Shown here: piece by piece, positions 1 through 9,350 of the stretch
Layout: every line of letters begins with the position of its first letter
Numbering within the stretch: the stretch's first letter is position 1
Source of the DNA: an uncultured Bacilli bacterium
GTDB taxonomy: Bacteria; Bacillota_I; Bacilli_A; ML615J-28; CAG-313
Direction: 5' to 3'
DNA: 64,000 bases
Assembly: GCA_934140285.1 (NCBI GenBank)
Contig: CAKPBI010000003.1
Coordinates: forward strand, 62,001-126,000
Notes under the pieces: generated by a model
Database searches by the model: none
What the model saw: the letters and a program-made list of their open reading frames with translations, nothing else
Told to the model about the DNA's origin: nothing
Translations under genes and position numbers: made by a program

Positions 1-1458
1 GCTATTGCAGAATCAATAATTCTAAAATATTATGATGAAATTCCTAGAAAAGTAAAAATAATTAAACTTGCAAATAGAATGGGCCTTAAGGTATATAACA
101 GAAGAATAACTAAAGATGCGTCAATATTTGGACAAATATACTTTACTGATTCATATCAAGATTTATATGATGAAGAAAGTGACTCTTATAAAAAACACAA
201 AGTAAAAGCTAATTCAATATATTACGATGAAAAAGCTATATTTTTATATGCAGTTGGTTCAAAAAAACTTACAATAGCACATGAATGTGTTCATTATGCG
301 ATACATAAAAAAGCGTTTCTTTTTGCTAAATTATTTGATAAATCGTTGGAGATCATTCAATGTGAAACTACAGGTGGTATAAAAGCAAATAAAAAAACAA
401 ATGCGATAGAATGGATGGAACGACAAGCAAATGCTATTGCACCGTATATTATTATGCCAACCAAAACCTTCACTAAAAATGTTAAAGAAATTGTAACAAA
501 ATATGAATGTTATAGTGATGAAGATGTTGTGAGTCACATTGAAAAAATTATTGAAGAGTTAGCTGAATATTATGGTGTAACAATATATGCAGCAAGAAAT
601 AGATTAATTGATATTGGCTATGATGAAGCAAGAGGAGCATTTAATTGGGTAGATAATCATTATGTTCCGCCATACCTTTTTAGAAAAGGAACACTTAAAA
701 AAAGTGAATCATTTTCTATAGATTATAAAGATATAGCGATGAAACTAATATCTAACAAAGATACACGTGAATTAATTTGCTTAAATGATTTAGTGTTTGT
801 CGAAAATCATGTATGCATAAATGACAAGAAGTATATAACTAAAGATGATGCTGGAAATCTAATTCTAACATATTATGCTAGAATGAATATGGATGAATGT
901 TGCATAAAGTTTGTATACAAGGAAAAAGGAAAAAATGATGAAAATGGTTATGGAGCATTTTGTTATTTATGTAGAGATGCAAATCAAGGCTTTAATTTTG
1001 AAATTGATATATCTTTGGATAAAAATGGAAGATTAGCAGATAAACTTGATACAATAAAAAGAAGTGAACAGTATTTTAAAGATATTCAAGAAATGAGAAA
1101 AATAGGCTCAATGCCTTTTACTGAAGCATTAAAATTTCTAAAAGAATATCTTGATGTAAGTAATGAAGAGTTAGAAATTGAATCAGGATTAGATGAAAGA
1201 ACTATTAGAAGATACTTAAATGGAGAAAACAAAGTTCCTGATAAGAAAACAGTCATTGCTTTGTGTAGAGGATTAAAACTACCTATTCAAATTTGTGATA
1301 TGTTAATGAAATTAGCAGGTCACACTTTAAACACTAATACCAAAGAAGATGATGCTTATTTTGCAATACTGACTGGAATGATGATGTGGACACCTAGACA
1401 AGTTAATCAGTATCTAGTTGAAACTGGATTTGAACCTTTAACAAAAGAAAAAAAATAA
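1..1458 (+). CDS. ImmA/IrrE-type metallopeptidase with C-terminal XRE-like HTH (5' partial)
   Basis: The frame is open from base 1, so the gene starts left of the window; the first ATG at 79 is internal to the domain. A zinc-protease motif HECVH lies at about residue 94 of the visible part, preceded by the usual ImmA/IrrE core. Near the C-terminus (about bases 1110-1320) there is a helix-turn-helix with DERTIRRYLNGENKVPDKK, typical of XRE domains. Members of this family cleave phage or ICE repressors, or act as regulators fused to them, so this is probably the lysogeny-control region of the prophage. The gene ends in its own terminator and nothing upstream is visible. Family call is firm; the exact role in induction is inferred. 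Confidence 0.85.
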   Translation, partial: AIAESIILKYYDEIPRKVKIIKLANRMGLKVYNRRITKDASIFGQIYFTDSYQDLYDEESDSYKKHKVKANSIYYDEKAIFLYAVGSKKLTIAHECVHYAIHKKAFLFAKLFDKSLEIIQCETTGGIKANKKTNAIEWMERQANAIAPYIIMPTKTFTKNVKEIVTKYECYSDEDVVSHIEKIIEELAEYYGVTIYAARNRLIDIGYDEARGAFNWVDNHYVPPYLFRKGTLKKSESFSIDYKDIAMKLISNKDTRELICLNDLVFVENHVCINDKKYITKDDAGNLILTYYARMNMDECCIKFVYKEKGKNDENGYGAFCYLCRDANQGFNFEIDISLDKNGRLADKLDTIKRSEQYFKDIQEMRKIGSMPFTEALKFLKEYLDVSNEELEIESGLDERTIRRYLNGENKVPDKKTVIALCRGLKLPIQICDMLMKLAGHTLNTNTKEDDAYFAILTGMMMWTPRQVNQYLVETGFEPLTKEKK

Positions 1459-1466
1459 AAAAATTC

Positions 1467-1481
1467 GGACAGGTGTTGTCC
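1467..1481. promoter_or_regulatory. GGACA-N5-TGTCC inverted repeat, possible operator
   Basis: Perfect 5-bp arms GGACA (1467-1471) and TGTCC (1477-1481), just after the ImmA/IrrE stop. A related sequence GGACAAGGGTTGCC occurs at about 1585-1598 on the other side of the terminator. The pair between the lysogeny gene and the replication operon resembles repressor operators, but no repressor gene is in the window to link it to. Confidence 0.35.
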
Positions 1482-1516
1482 TAAAAAAATTCATAATTAA
1501 ATATTAAATGTACAGT

Positions 1517-1544
1517 AAAGAGGATGAAAAGTCCTCTTTTTTTT
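1517..1544 (+). terminator. Intrinsic terminator after ImmA/IrrE gene
   Basis: Stem AAAGAGGA (1517-1524) pairs with TCCTCTTT (1532-1539), 7-nt loop, and the T-run extends to 1544. It separates the lysogeny gene from the replication operon. Confidence 0.85.
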
Positions 1545-1640
1545 GCGTTTAATCTAAAAAAGCAACTAAAAATCATAAATAATAGCGGACAAGGGTTGCC
1601 TTTCAAAATAATGAGATACTTGATATACTATTTGCGTAAA

Positions 1641-1667
1641 TTGATTTACAAAACTTATTCATATAAT
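1641..1667 (+). promoter_or_regulatory. Possible promoter of the replication operon
   Basis: A TATAAT box lies at 1662-1667, with TTGATT at 1641-1646. The 15-bp spacer is short, so the -35 assignment is weak. Just downstream GTTGAA...TTCAAC (about 1669-1687) forms a small inverted repeat that could be an operator. The site is placed correctly, 46 bp before the first ORF. Confidence 0.35.
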
Positions 1668-1712
1668 TGTTGAACTGGCCATTCAACAAAACATATGAGG
1701 AAAGGAATTGTT

Positions 1713-1841
1713 ATGTATTATAAAGAAACAGATGCAACAGGCATCGATGGACAAAGAGTAAATTCATGGGATTTATTTAGAGAAGCTGAATTAGCAAAAG
1801 AGAGAAACAACCAATATGTTGAAGGTGAAGAAGATGCCTAG
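1713..1841 (+). CDS. Small phage protein, 42 aa
   Basis: ATG at 1713 follows GAGGAAAGG at 1698-1706. The product starts MYYKETDATGIDGQ and is acidic and charged, with no membrane segment. Its stop overlaps the next gene's ATG (1834) by 8 bp, which supports translational coupling as first gene of the replication operon. The function is unknown. Confidence 0.6.
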   Translation: MYYKETDATGIDGQRVNSWDLFREAELAKERNNQYVEGEEDA

Positions 1842-2964
1842 TGAACATGCAATATTATCTGCAAGTGGAAGTCATAGATGGCTAGCATGTACGCCCAGTG
1901 CAAGATTAGAACAAGAATTTAGTGATACTGATTCAACAGCTAGCCTTGAAGGTACAGCAGCACATTCACTAGCAGAACACAAATTAAAGAAAAAACTAAA
2001 AATGCAAAGTACTAGACCTAACACAATTTATGATAATGATGAAATGGAGATGTATACAGATGATTACTCAGACTACGTCGTTGAACAATATACAAAAGCA
2101 AAAAGATATGATGAAAATGCAAAAGTATTAATTGAACAGCGATTAGACTTCAGTTGCTACGTTCCAGAAGGGTTTGGTACAGGAGATGCAGTAATCGTAA
2201 GTAAAGGTAAACTACATATAATTGATCTAAAATATGGACTAGGTGTATTAGTAAATGCAGAAAAGAATCCGCAAATGATGTTATATGCACTAGGTGCATT
2301 AAGAAAATATGAAAAAGAGTATGAAATAAAAAAAGTAAAATTAACAATTTTTCAACCACGACGTGAAAATGTAACAACATGGGAAACCACAACAGCAGCT
2401 CTAAAAAAATGGGCAAATAAAATATTAAGACCAAAAGCTGAAATGGCATATAGAGGAACAGGCAAATATGAACCAGGAGCACACTGCCAGTTTTGTAAAG
2501 CAGCAATTAAATGTAGAGCAAGAGCGGAAGAAAAGTTAAAACTTGCAAAAGAAGAATTTAAAAAGCCACCATTAATAACAGATAATGAAATTGAAAGTGT
2601 GTTAGCAAAAATATCAGATATCAAAAAATGGTGTGATGATATTATGGAATATGCATTAGAAAAAGCACTAAATGGAAAAAAGTGGGAAGGCTTTAAAATA
2701 GTAGCTGGACGTGGAACACGAAAGTATTTAAATGAAGAAGCTGTAGTAGAGGCTTTAAATAAAGCAGGATATTATGATATTTATAAAAAGTCATTACTTC
2801 CAATAACAGAAATGGAAAAACTAATGACTAAAAAAACATTTAGTGAAGTGCTAGGAAAACTAGTAGGTAAAACTGAAGGAAAACCAACTTTAGTTAATCT
2901 TGATGACAAAAGACCAGAACTAAATACTATACAAGCAAAAAATGAATTTAAGGAGGAAAAATAA
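1834..2964 (+). CDS. DUF2800 phage replication/recombination protein (PD-(D/E)XK-like)
   Basis: The start chosen is ATG 1834 (MPSEHAILSASGSHRW), preceded by GAAGGTGAAGAAG; the upstream in-frame ATG at 1816 is less well placed. The N-terminal SASGSHRWLACTPSARLE signature and the central IIDLKYGLGV segment are typical of DUF2800. The family looks like RecB/Cas4-type nucleases, with D-LKYG as the likely metal-binding strand. Two C-terminal cysteines (CQFCKAAIKC, near 2485-2515) could help bind an Fe-S cluster or zinc, as in Cas4-like enzymes. It sits next to DUF2815 and a family A polymerase, the standard neighbourhood in Bacillota siphophages. Processing or recombination of phage DNA ends is inferred. 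Confidence 0.85.
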   Translation: MPSEHAILSASGSHRWLACTPSARLEQEFSDTDSTASLEGTAAHSLAEHKLKKKLKMQSTRPNTIYDNDEMEMYTDDYSDYVVEQYTKAKRYDENAKVLIEQRLDFSCYVPEGFGTGDAVIVSKGKLHIIDLKYGLGVLVNAEKNPQMMLYALGALRKYEKEYEIKKVKLTIFQPRRENVTTWETTTAALKKWANKILRPKAEMAYRGTGKYEPGAHCQFCKAAIKCRARAEEKLKLAKEEFKKPPLITDNEIESVLAKISDIKKWCDDIMEYALEKALNGKKWEGFKIVAGRGTRKYLNEEAVVEALNKAGYYDIYKKSLLPITEMEKLMTKKTFSEVLGKLVGKTEGKPTLVNLDDKRPELNTIQAKNEFKEEK

Positions 2965-2965
2965 T

Positions 2966-3496
2966 ATGTCAAATAAAACTAGAATTGTAACTGGAAAGGT
3001 AAGATTATCATATGCAAATATATGGGAAGCAAAAGCATTAAATGAAGGAGCAAAGCCAAAATATTCAACAAGTATTATCATTCCAAAAACTGATAAAGAA
3101 ACAATCAAAAAAATTAATGATGCAATAAACTGTGCTATCGAAGAAGGAATTGGAAAATTTGGTGGCAAAAAACCAAATATAAAAGTATTAAAAACTCCTC
3201 TTCGTGATGGAGATTTGGAAAGAAGTGATGATGAAGCATATATGAACTCATACTTTTTAAATGCGAACTCACTAACTGCACCTCAAATAGTTGATGCTAA
3301 TTGTGAAGCAATTTTAGATAAATCAGAGGTTTATTCAGGATGTTATGCTAGAGTGTCAATCACATTCTATGCATATAATTCAAATGGTAATAAAGGAATT
3401 GCTGCAGGACTTGGTAACATTCAAAAACTTTCAGATGGAGAACCACTATCAGGTAAAACTAATGCACAAACAGATTTTAAAGAAGAATTTATCTAA
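2966..3496 (+). CDS. DUF2815 protein, probable ssDNA-binding protein
   Basis: Starts at ATG 2966 after AGGAGG (2951-2956), directly behind DUF2800. The 176-residue product contains KVRLSYANIWEAKALNEG and YSTSIIIPKTDKETI, features of DUF2815, and ends in an acidic tail (DFKEEFI) of the kind that recruits partners in single-stranded-DNA-binding proteins. DUF2815 is consistently found between DUF2800 and DNA polymerase in phage replication modules. The assignment as an SSB-like (T7 gp2.5-type) protein is inference from context and the tail. Confidence 0.8.
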   Translation: MSNKTRIVTGKVRLSYANIWEAKALNEGAKPKYSTSIIIPKTDKETIKKINDAINCAIEEGIGKFGGKKPNIKVLKTPLRDGDLERSDDEAYMNSYFLNANSLTAPQIVDANCEAILDKSEVYSGCYARVSITFYAYNSNGNKGIAAGLGNIQKLSDGEPLSGKTNAQTDFKEEFI

Positions 3497-3510
3497 AACA
3501 AATGTTGTTT

Positions 3511-3538
3511 ATAAGGGTAGGAGAAATCTTACCCTTAT
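3511..3538. promoter_or_regulatory. 9-bp hairpin upstream of the polymerase gene
   Basis: ATAAGGGTA (3511-3519) and TACCCTTAT (3530-3538) form a perfect 9-bp stem with a 10-nt loop and no T-run. It lies between the DUF2815 stop and the polymerase start. It may be an mRNA-stability or processing hairpin rather than a terminator. Confidence 0.5.
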
Positions 3539-3566
3539 AGATTAACACTAGAAAGGAAACAGTATA

Positions 3567-5519
3567 ATGAAAGAATTATTTATAGATCTTGAAACGTATT
3601 CTGATGTAGACCTTAGTAAAAGTGGTGTATATAGATATGCACAATCTTCAAATTTTGAAATCTTATTATTTTCATACTCTGTTGACAAAGGACCAGTACA
3701 AGAAATTAACATTAAAGAAAATGAACAAATACCAATAGATGTACTTAATGCACTAACAGATAATAGTGTTAAAAAATATGCATATAATGCTGCATTTGAG
3801 CGCATATGTTTATCAAAATATTTAGGATATCCTATAGGAATGTATTTATCACCAAATTCTTGGTATTGTGATATGGTTCATGCTGCAACGCTAGGACTAC
3901 CATTATCACTAGAAAATGTAGGAATTGTCTTAGGAATAGAAAAACAAAAATTAACAATAGGTAAAAGTTTAATCAAATATTTTTGCATTCCTTGTACTCC
4001 AACTAAAGCTAATGGCTATAGAACAAGAAACTTACCACATCATGATAGAGATAAATGGAATGAATTTATTAAATACAACAAGAGAGATGTAGAAACCGAA
4101 ATGGAAATTCATAATAGACTAGCAAAATTTCCAGTATTAGAACAAGAATGGGATAACTATCATTTAGATCAAAGAATTAATGACTATGGGATTATGATTG
4201 ATATAGATTTTGTAAACCATGCAATTAGATGTGATGAAGAAAATCAAGAAAACAATATTGAAAAAGTAAAGCTAATAACAGGTGTTAATAATCCTAATTC
4301 ACCAAAACAATTAAAAGAATGGTTAATAGAGCAAGGAATGACAGAGATTGATTCACTCTCAAAAGCTGATGTAACAAGGCTTTTAAAAGATGCAACAGGA
4401 AATGTTGAAGAAATATTAAAACTAAGACAGGATATTGCTAAATCCAGTGTTAAAAAATACATAGCAATGCAAAACGTAGTTTGTAAAGATGATAGATGTA
4501 GAGGATTAATACAGTTCTATGGAGCAAATAGAACAGGAAGATATGCAGGAAGACTAATTCAAATGCAAAACCTTCCTCAGAACCATTTAGAGCCATTAAG
4601 TGAGGCAAGAGAATTAATACGAATGGAGAATTTAGATGGAACGCTTGCGAAATTTGGAGCTATTTCAACCGTTTTGTCAGAACTAATAAGAACAGCATTT
4701 ATTCCAAAAAAGGGATATCGCTTTATAGTATCAGACTTTTCTGCTATTGAAGCAAGAGTATTAGCATGGCTTGCAAAAGAAGAATGGAGACTAGAACTAT
4801 TTAGAAATGGCGGAGATATATACTGCATGTCAGCTAGCAAGATGTTTGGTGTACCAGTTGAAAAAAATGGGATAAATAAAGAGCTAAGACAAAAAGGTAA
4901 AATGGCTGAACTCGCGTGTGGATACGGTGGTTCTGTTGGTGCCTTAAAAGCCTTTGGAGCAGTTGCTTTAGGAATTAAAGAAAGTGAGCTTAAAGGGATA
5001 ATTGATAAATGGCGAGAAGCTAATCCTAATATTATAAAGCTATGGTGGGAAGTAGACAAGACAGCAAAAAATGTGATAACAAATAAATCAACACTTATGT
5101 GTTATGGGTTAAAGTTTTCATATGAAAAAGGTATTATGTTCATCGAACTACCTAGTAAAAGAAGACTTGCATATTGTAAACCAAGAATAGGTATTAATGC
5201 ATTAGGATTAAAGTGTATTACTTATGAAGGAATAGGAACAGGAAAAAAATGGGAGCGAATTGAATCATACGGACCAAAATTAGTAGAAAATATTGTGCAA
5301 GGAATTGCAAGAGATATTTTGGCAGAAGCAATGATGAGGCTATATAAAAATGGCTATAAGATAACTATGCATATTCATGATGAAGTTGTGCTTGAAGTAG
5401 AAGAAAATGTATCAACTGTTGAGGAGGTTTGTCGTATCATGAAAATATCACCAGTTTGGGCAAAAGATTTACCACTTAATGCAGATGGATACGAATGCAA
5501 GTTTTACAAAAAGGAGTAA
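3567..5519 (+). CDS. Phage DNA polymerase, family A, with 3'-5' exonuclease domain
   Basis: Replicative polymerase of the phage (650 aa). The N-terminal exonuclease motif FIDLETYSDVDL supplies the catalytic D7/E9. Polymerase motif A is DFSAIEARV (D about 390), motif B is RQKGKMAELACGYGG, and motif C is HIHDEVVLEVE (H604-D605). No 5'-nuclease domain is present, as usual for phage family A enzymes. Start ATG 3567 follows GAAAGG. The gene is fourth in the replication operon, with the primase-helicase 5 bp downstream. Confidence 0.95.
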   Translation: MKELFIDLETYSDVDLSKSGVYRYAQSSNFEILLFSYSVDKGPVQEINIKENEQIPIDVLNALTDNSVKKYAYNAAFERICLSKYLGYPIGMYLSPNSWYCDMVHAATLGLPLSLENVGIVLGIEKQKLTIGKSLIKYFCIPCTPTKANGYRTRNLPHHDRDKWNEFIKYNKRDVETEMEIHNRLAKFPVLEQEWDNYHLDQRINDYGIMIDIDFVNHAIRCDEENQENNIEKVKLITGVNNPNSPKQLKEWLIEQGMTEIDSLSKADVTRLLKDATGNVEEILKLRQDIAKSSVKKYIAMQNVVCKDDRCRGLIQFYGANRTGRYAGRLIQMQNLPQNHLEPLSEARELIRMENLDGTLAKFGAISTVLSELIRTAFIPKKGYRFIVSDFSAIEARVLAWLAKEEWRLELFRNGGDIYCMSASKMFGVPVEKNGINKELRQKGKMAELACGYGGSVGALKAFGAVALGIKESELKGIIDKWREANPNIIKLWWEVDKTAKNVITNKSTLMCYGLKFSYEKGIMFIELPSKRRLAYCKPRIGINALGLKCITYEGIGTGKKWERIESYGPKLVENIVQGIARDILAEAMMRLYKNGYKITMHIHDEVVLEVEENVSTVEEVCRIMKISPVWAKDLPLNADGYECKFYKKE

Positions 5520-5524
5520 TAGAA

Positions 5525-7585
5525 ATGATCGATATATTTAGAGGCTATGTAAGAACAAAAGATAAAAAGCCAATTCAAAAATTTAAAGGAATTGAAAATC
5601 TACCAACAATAGATGAAGTAAGTAAATATAGTGAATATGCAGGTATTCTAAATAACGACTATACCGTAATGGATGTAGATGATGGAATTGAAGCAGAAAA
5701 AACTTATAAGCTAGTGTGTGATGAAAACATTAATTGTAGAGTAATTAAAACCACTAGAGGAATGCATTTTGTATTTAAAAAAAATAAGTATGCAACAAAA
5801 GGAAATACTCATCAAATAAATGCACTAGGATTTACATTTGATATTAGAACTGGAGAAAATCAATATATAGTTGTAAAAAAAGATGGTAAAAATAGAGAAA
5901 TATTAAGAGACTTTGATGAAAGTAGAAAGATAGACGAATATCCTAAAATATTTAAACCAATTATATCAGATGCAACGTTTACTGGTATGAAAAATGGAAG
6001 TGGTAGAAATGGGAAACTATTTAATCATTTGATAACCTTAACTAAAAACGGATTTACTAAAGAAGAATGTAAAGAAATCATAAAGCTGATTAATGTATAT
6101 TCATTCGATGAACCTCTATCAGATTATGAAATTAATCAAATAGTAAGAGATGAAGCATTTGCAGGAATTGATTTAGCAAGTGCTGATAAAGATTTTGAGA
6201 TGTCCAAATATAAACCAACTACTTTTTCTGATGTTGCAATGGCAGAGTTATTTTCAAAACACTATAAAGATGAAATGAGATATAATCCAGGAACAGATTG
6301 GTTAGTATGGAATGGTTGTGTCTGGGAAATGTCAGAATTTAAGGCGCAACTGAAATATATAGATTTTATTAAGAAAGTAATGGAATGTGCTAAGGAAGAA
6401 GTGAAAGAAGCATATAATGGTGAAAAAGGTAGTGAAGAAAAAGTAAAAGCTGCAAATAAGTTCTATAACTACGTAATAAAAATGAGTGATGCAGGAAAAA
6501 TCAATGCTGTGTTAAAACTTGCCAGAAGTTATCTTTTAATTGAAATAGATGAACTAGATAAGAATCCATTTGATCTAAATACACCTGATGGAATTATTGA
6601 CTTAAGAACAGGTATGATCAAAGACCACTCTAAAGAAGCATTATGTACAAAAATAACAAAGTATTCTCCTTCAAATAAAGGTGAGGACATATGGCATGAA
6701 TTCTTAAAAACTATAACAGAAGAAAATAAAGAACTAGAAAACTACCTTCAAATTGTATCAGGAGCAATAGCAATTGGAAAAGTATACCATGAAGGATTAG
6801 TTATCGCACATGGTGAAGGTGCTAATGGCAAAAGTACGTTATTTAATACAATGTTTGAAGTGCTAGGAGATTATTCTGGAAAAATTCCAGCAGAAAGTCT
6901 AACAACAAAGGTAAAAAATGCTAAAGTGGACCTTGCAGAACTACTTGGTAAAAGATTTATTTTAGCCTCAGAAACTGAAGAAGGACATAGACTATCAATT
7001 GCAATGTTAAAGCAAATAGCAAGTATTGATAAAATCACTGCAGAAAAAAAGTATCATGATCCATTTGTGTTCGAGCCAACTCACACGACCGTTTTATATA
7101 CAAATCATTTACCCAAAGTAGGTTCAAACGATAAAGGTACATGGCGAAGAATAATTGTAGCACCATTTAATGCTGTAATAAAAAAGCCAAAGAAAGATTA
7201 TCAAGAACATTTATTAAAAGAAAGTGCAGAAGCTATTTTGAAATGGATAATAGATGGAGCAATGAAGTTTATAAATAATAAATATGAGTTACCAAAATGC
7301 AAGGTAGTAGAGGAAGCAATAACAGAATATAAAGAAGAAAATGATTGGCTTAATGCTTTTATTCTTGATTCGTGTATTACAGGAGAATTAGAGAAAACTG
7401 CAGGTGGCATACTTTATACTGCATATAAGAAGTGGTGTGAAAAAACAGGAGAGTATGCAAAACGCAATAGAGATTTTGCGGAAGCGTTAAAAATGGCAGG
7501 ATACAAGTCTAAAAGAAAAATGAATGGTACAGAATGGCAAGGATTAAGTGTTAGTCCAAGTATGTTAGAAGAGGATTTCTTATAA
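5525..7585 (+). CDS. Phage/plasmid primase-helicase, P4/VapE-type, SF3 helicase
   Basis: The start ATG 5525 (MIDIFRGYVRTKDKK) lies 5 bp after the polymerase stop and uses AAAGGAGTAATAG as ribosome binding site. The N-terminal third resembles primase-polymerase-like domains (VMDVDDG near residue 50). The C-terminal half is a D5/SF3 helicase with Walker A GEGANGKST at about residue 430 and the downstream LASETEEGHRLS segment. About 686 aa, a normal length. It should prime and unwind at the phage origin; the inverted repeat immediately downstream is an origin candidate. Confidence 0.9.
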   Translation: MIDIFRGYVRTKDKKPIQKFKGIENLPTIDEVSKYSEYAGILNNDYTVMDVDDGIEAEKTYKLVCDENINCRVIKTTRGMHFVFKKNKYATKGNTHQINALGFTFDIRTGENQYIVVKKDGKNREILRDFDESRKIDEYPKIFKPIISDATFTGMKNGSGRNGKLFNHLITLTKNGFTKEECKEIIKLINVYSFDEPLSDYEINQIVRDEAFAGIDLASADKDFEMSKYKPTTFSDVAMAELFSKHYKDEMRYNPGTDWLVWNGCVWEMSEFKAQLKYIDFIKKVMECAKEEVKEAYNGEKGSEEKVKAANKFYNYVIKMSDAGKINAVLKLARSYLLIEIDELDKNPFDLNTPDGIIDLRTGMIKDHSKEALCTKITKYSPSNKGEDIWHEFLKTITEENKELENYLQIVSGAIAIGKVYHEGLVIAHGEGANGKSTLFNTMFEVLGDYSGKIPAESLTTKVKNAKVDLAELLGKRFILASETEEGHRLSIAMLKQIASIDKITAEKKYHDPFVFEPTHTTVLYTNHLPKVGSNDKGTWRRIIVAPFNAVIKKPKKDYQEHLLKESAEAILKWIIDGAMKFINNKYELPKCKVVEEAITEYKEENDWLNAFILDSCITGELEKTAGGILYTAYKKWCEKTGEYAKRNRDFAEALKMAGYKSKRKMNGTEWQGLSVSPSMLEEDFL

Positions 7586-7586
7586 A

Positions 7587-7677
7587 TATGACACTTGATT
7601 GCAATTATTATATAAAACTATTACGCGAGAAGATTATATATAAAAAGTTATATAAATAGCTGTAATCACATGTCATA
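7587..7677. repeat. Long imperfect inverted repeat between helicase and nuclease genes
   Basis: The left arm TATGACACTTGATTGCA (7587-7603) pairs with TGTAATCACATGTCATA (7661-7677) over 17 positions with two mismatches and one G-T pair. The 57-bp spacer is very AT-rich (TTATATATAAAAAG) around GCGAGA. There is no T-run, so a terminator is unlikely. The position suggests a replication origin, cruciform or structured RNA. Confidence 0.6.
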
Positions 7678-7718
7678 GTAATAATTTTTAAGAGTGTGGA
7701 TAAATTTGTGTGGATTTT

Positions 7719-8000
7719 ATGCAAGAAAAGAAAATCGAACAAAGATTAGTAAAAGAAGTAAAGTGTGCAGGTGGTAAATGTTGGAAATTCGTATCACCTG
7801 GTACAGATGGAGTTCCAGATAGAATTGTATTACTTTATAAAGGTAAAGTAGGATTTGTGGAAGTAAAGCAAAAAGGAAAAAAGTTGAGACCTATTCAAGA
7901 AAAAAGAAAAAAAGAATTAGAACAATTAGGCTTTAAAGTATTTGTATTAGATGACATAGAAGATATAGGAGGTGTTATAGATGAAATACAGTCCATATAA
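7719..8000 (+). CDS. VRR-NUC domain nuclease
   Basis: A single-domain VRR-NUC protein of about 93 aa. ATG 7719 (MQEKKIEQRLVKEV) matches the usual start of the family; a GTG at 7710 is the alternative. Visible motifs are KFVSPGTDGVPDRIVL and FVEVKQKGKKL, giving the D-(E)VK catalytic pattern of PD-(D/E)XK nucleases. In Bacillota phages this gene regularly sits beside the SNF2 helicase, whose start overlaps its end by 20 bp. It may resolve branched phage DNA. Confidence 0.9.
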   Translation: MQEKKIEQRLVKEVKCAGGKCWKFVSPGTDGVPDRIVLLYKGKVGFVEVKQKGKKLRPIQEKRKKELEQLGFKVFVLDDIEDIGGVIDEIQSI

Positions 8001-9350
8001 TTATCAGGCATATGCAACTAAATTCATAGAAGAAAATGAAACTGCTGCACTGTTTTTGGATATGGGCTTAGGCTAGGTAAAACAGTAATTACTCTAACAG
8101 CGATAAGGAACTTATTAATTGAAGGAACTGTAAATAAAGTATTAGTTATAGCACCTTTAAGAGTTGCCAAATGTACTTGGCCTGATGAAATAAGCAAATG
8201 GGAACATTTAAGAGATATTACATATAGCGTAGCAATAGGAACAGCAAGTGAAAGAACAAAGGCAATTAAAAAAAGTGTAGATATAGTAATAATTAATAGA
8301 GAAAACTTGGATTGGATGATTAATAAAAGTGGAGTTTCATTTAACTTTGACATGATAGTAATTGATGAGTTATCAAGTTTTAAATCATATTCATCAAAAA
8401 GATTTAAAGCATTATTAAAAGTAAGACCGCATGTTGCAAGAATAGTTGGCCTAACAGGTACACCATCATCAAATGGATTAATGGATTTATGGGCTGAATT
8501 TAGAATACTAGATTTGGGAGAAAGATTAGGAAGGTATATATCAAGATATAGATTGAAATACTTTGTTCCAGATAAAAGAAATGCCAACATAATATTTACA
8601 TATAAGCCATTACCTAATGCTGAAAAAGAAATTTATAAAGAAATATCAGATATTACAATATCTATGAAAGCAATCGATTATCTTGATATGCCAGAAAAAA
8701 TTATAAATGAAGTTGTTGTAGAACTAGATAAAAATGAGCGATTAATCTACGATACATTAAAAAAACAAATGGTTGTAAGCATTAGTGACATAGAAGAAAT
8801 AGATGCAAAAAATGCAGCAAGCCTTTCAGGGAAACTATTACAAATGGCAAATGGAGCAGTATATACAGATGAAAGAGAAGTATTAAAAATTCACGATAAA
8901 AAATTGGATGCATTAGAAGACTTGATTGAACAAGCAAATGGTAAACCAGTACTAGTTGCTTATTGGTTTAAACACGATAAAGAAAGAATAATGAAAAGAT
9001 TTAAAGTACGTGAAATTCTTACTGAAAATGATATTAGAGATTGGAATAATGGAAAAATAGAAATAGGTATAATTCATCCTGCATCAGCTGGTCATGGTCT
9101 TAATCTTCAACAAGGAGGATCAACACTAATTTGGTTTGGATTAACGTGGAGTTTAGAACTATATGAACAAACTAATGCAAGACTTTATAGACAAGGCCAA
9201 AAGGAAACTGTTATTATTCATCATATAATCACCAAAGAAACAATAGATGAAAATATTATAAAAGCATTAGAAAGAAAAGGAAAAGTTCAAGATGCATTGA
9301 TTAATGCGGTAAAAGCAAATTTAAAAGAAAGGAGTAAAACCAATGATTGA
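7981..9350 (+). pseudogene. SNF2-family DNA helicase, interrupted by a 5-bp insertion in the Walker A region
   Basis: The gene starts well (GGAGGTG then ATG 7981; MKYSPYNYQAYATKF) and reads LFLDMGLG up to a TAG at 8074. Removing 5 bases (GGCTA, about 8071-8075) would join it to GKTVITL in the frame that continues intact to 9350. The second part holds VIDELSSFK, GLTGTPSSNG and QTNARLYRQGQ (motif VI). The insertion looks like an imperfect local duplication (TTAGGCTAGG). As written, no full-length helicase can be made; a downstream restart would lack the P-loop. It could be a true mutation, a mixed population or an assembly error. Confidence 0.85.

Noticed and set aside
331..537. Minus-strand frame over the ImmA/IrrE gene
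   Set aside because: An antisense artefact of AT-rich codons, without promoter or ribosome site.
2150..2624. Long minus-strand open frames over DUF2800 and other phage genes
   Set aside because: They are opposite strongly supported genes, have low-complexity Leu/Phe/Ser composition and no ribosome sites.
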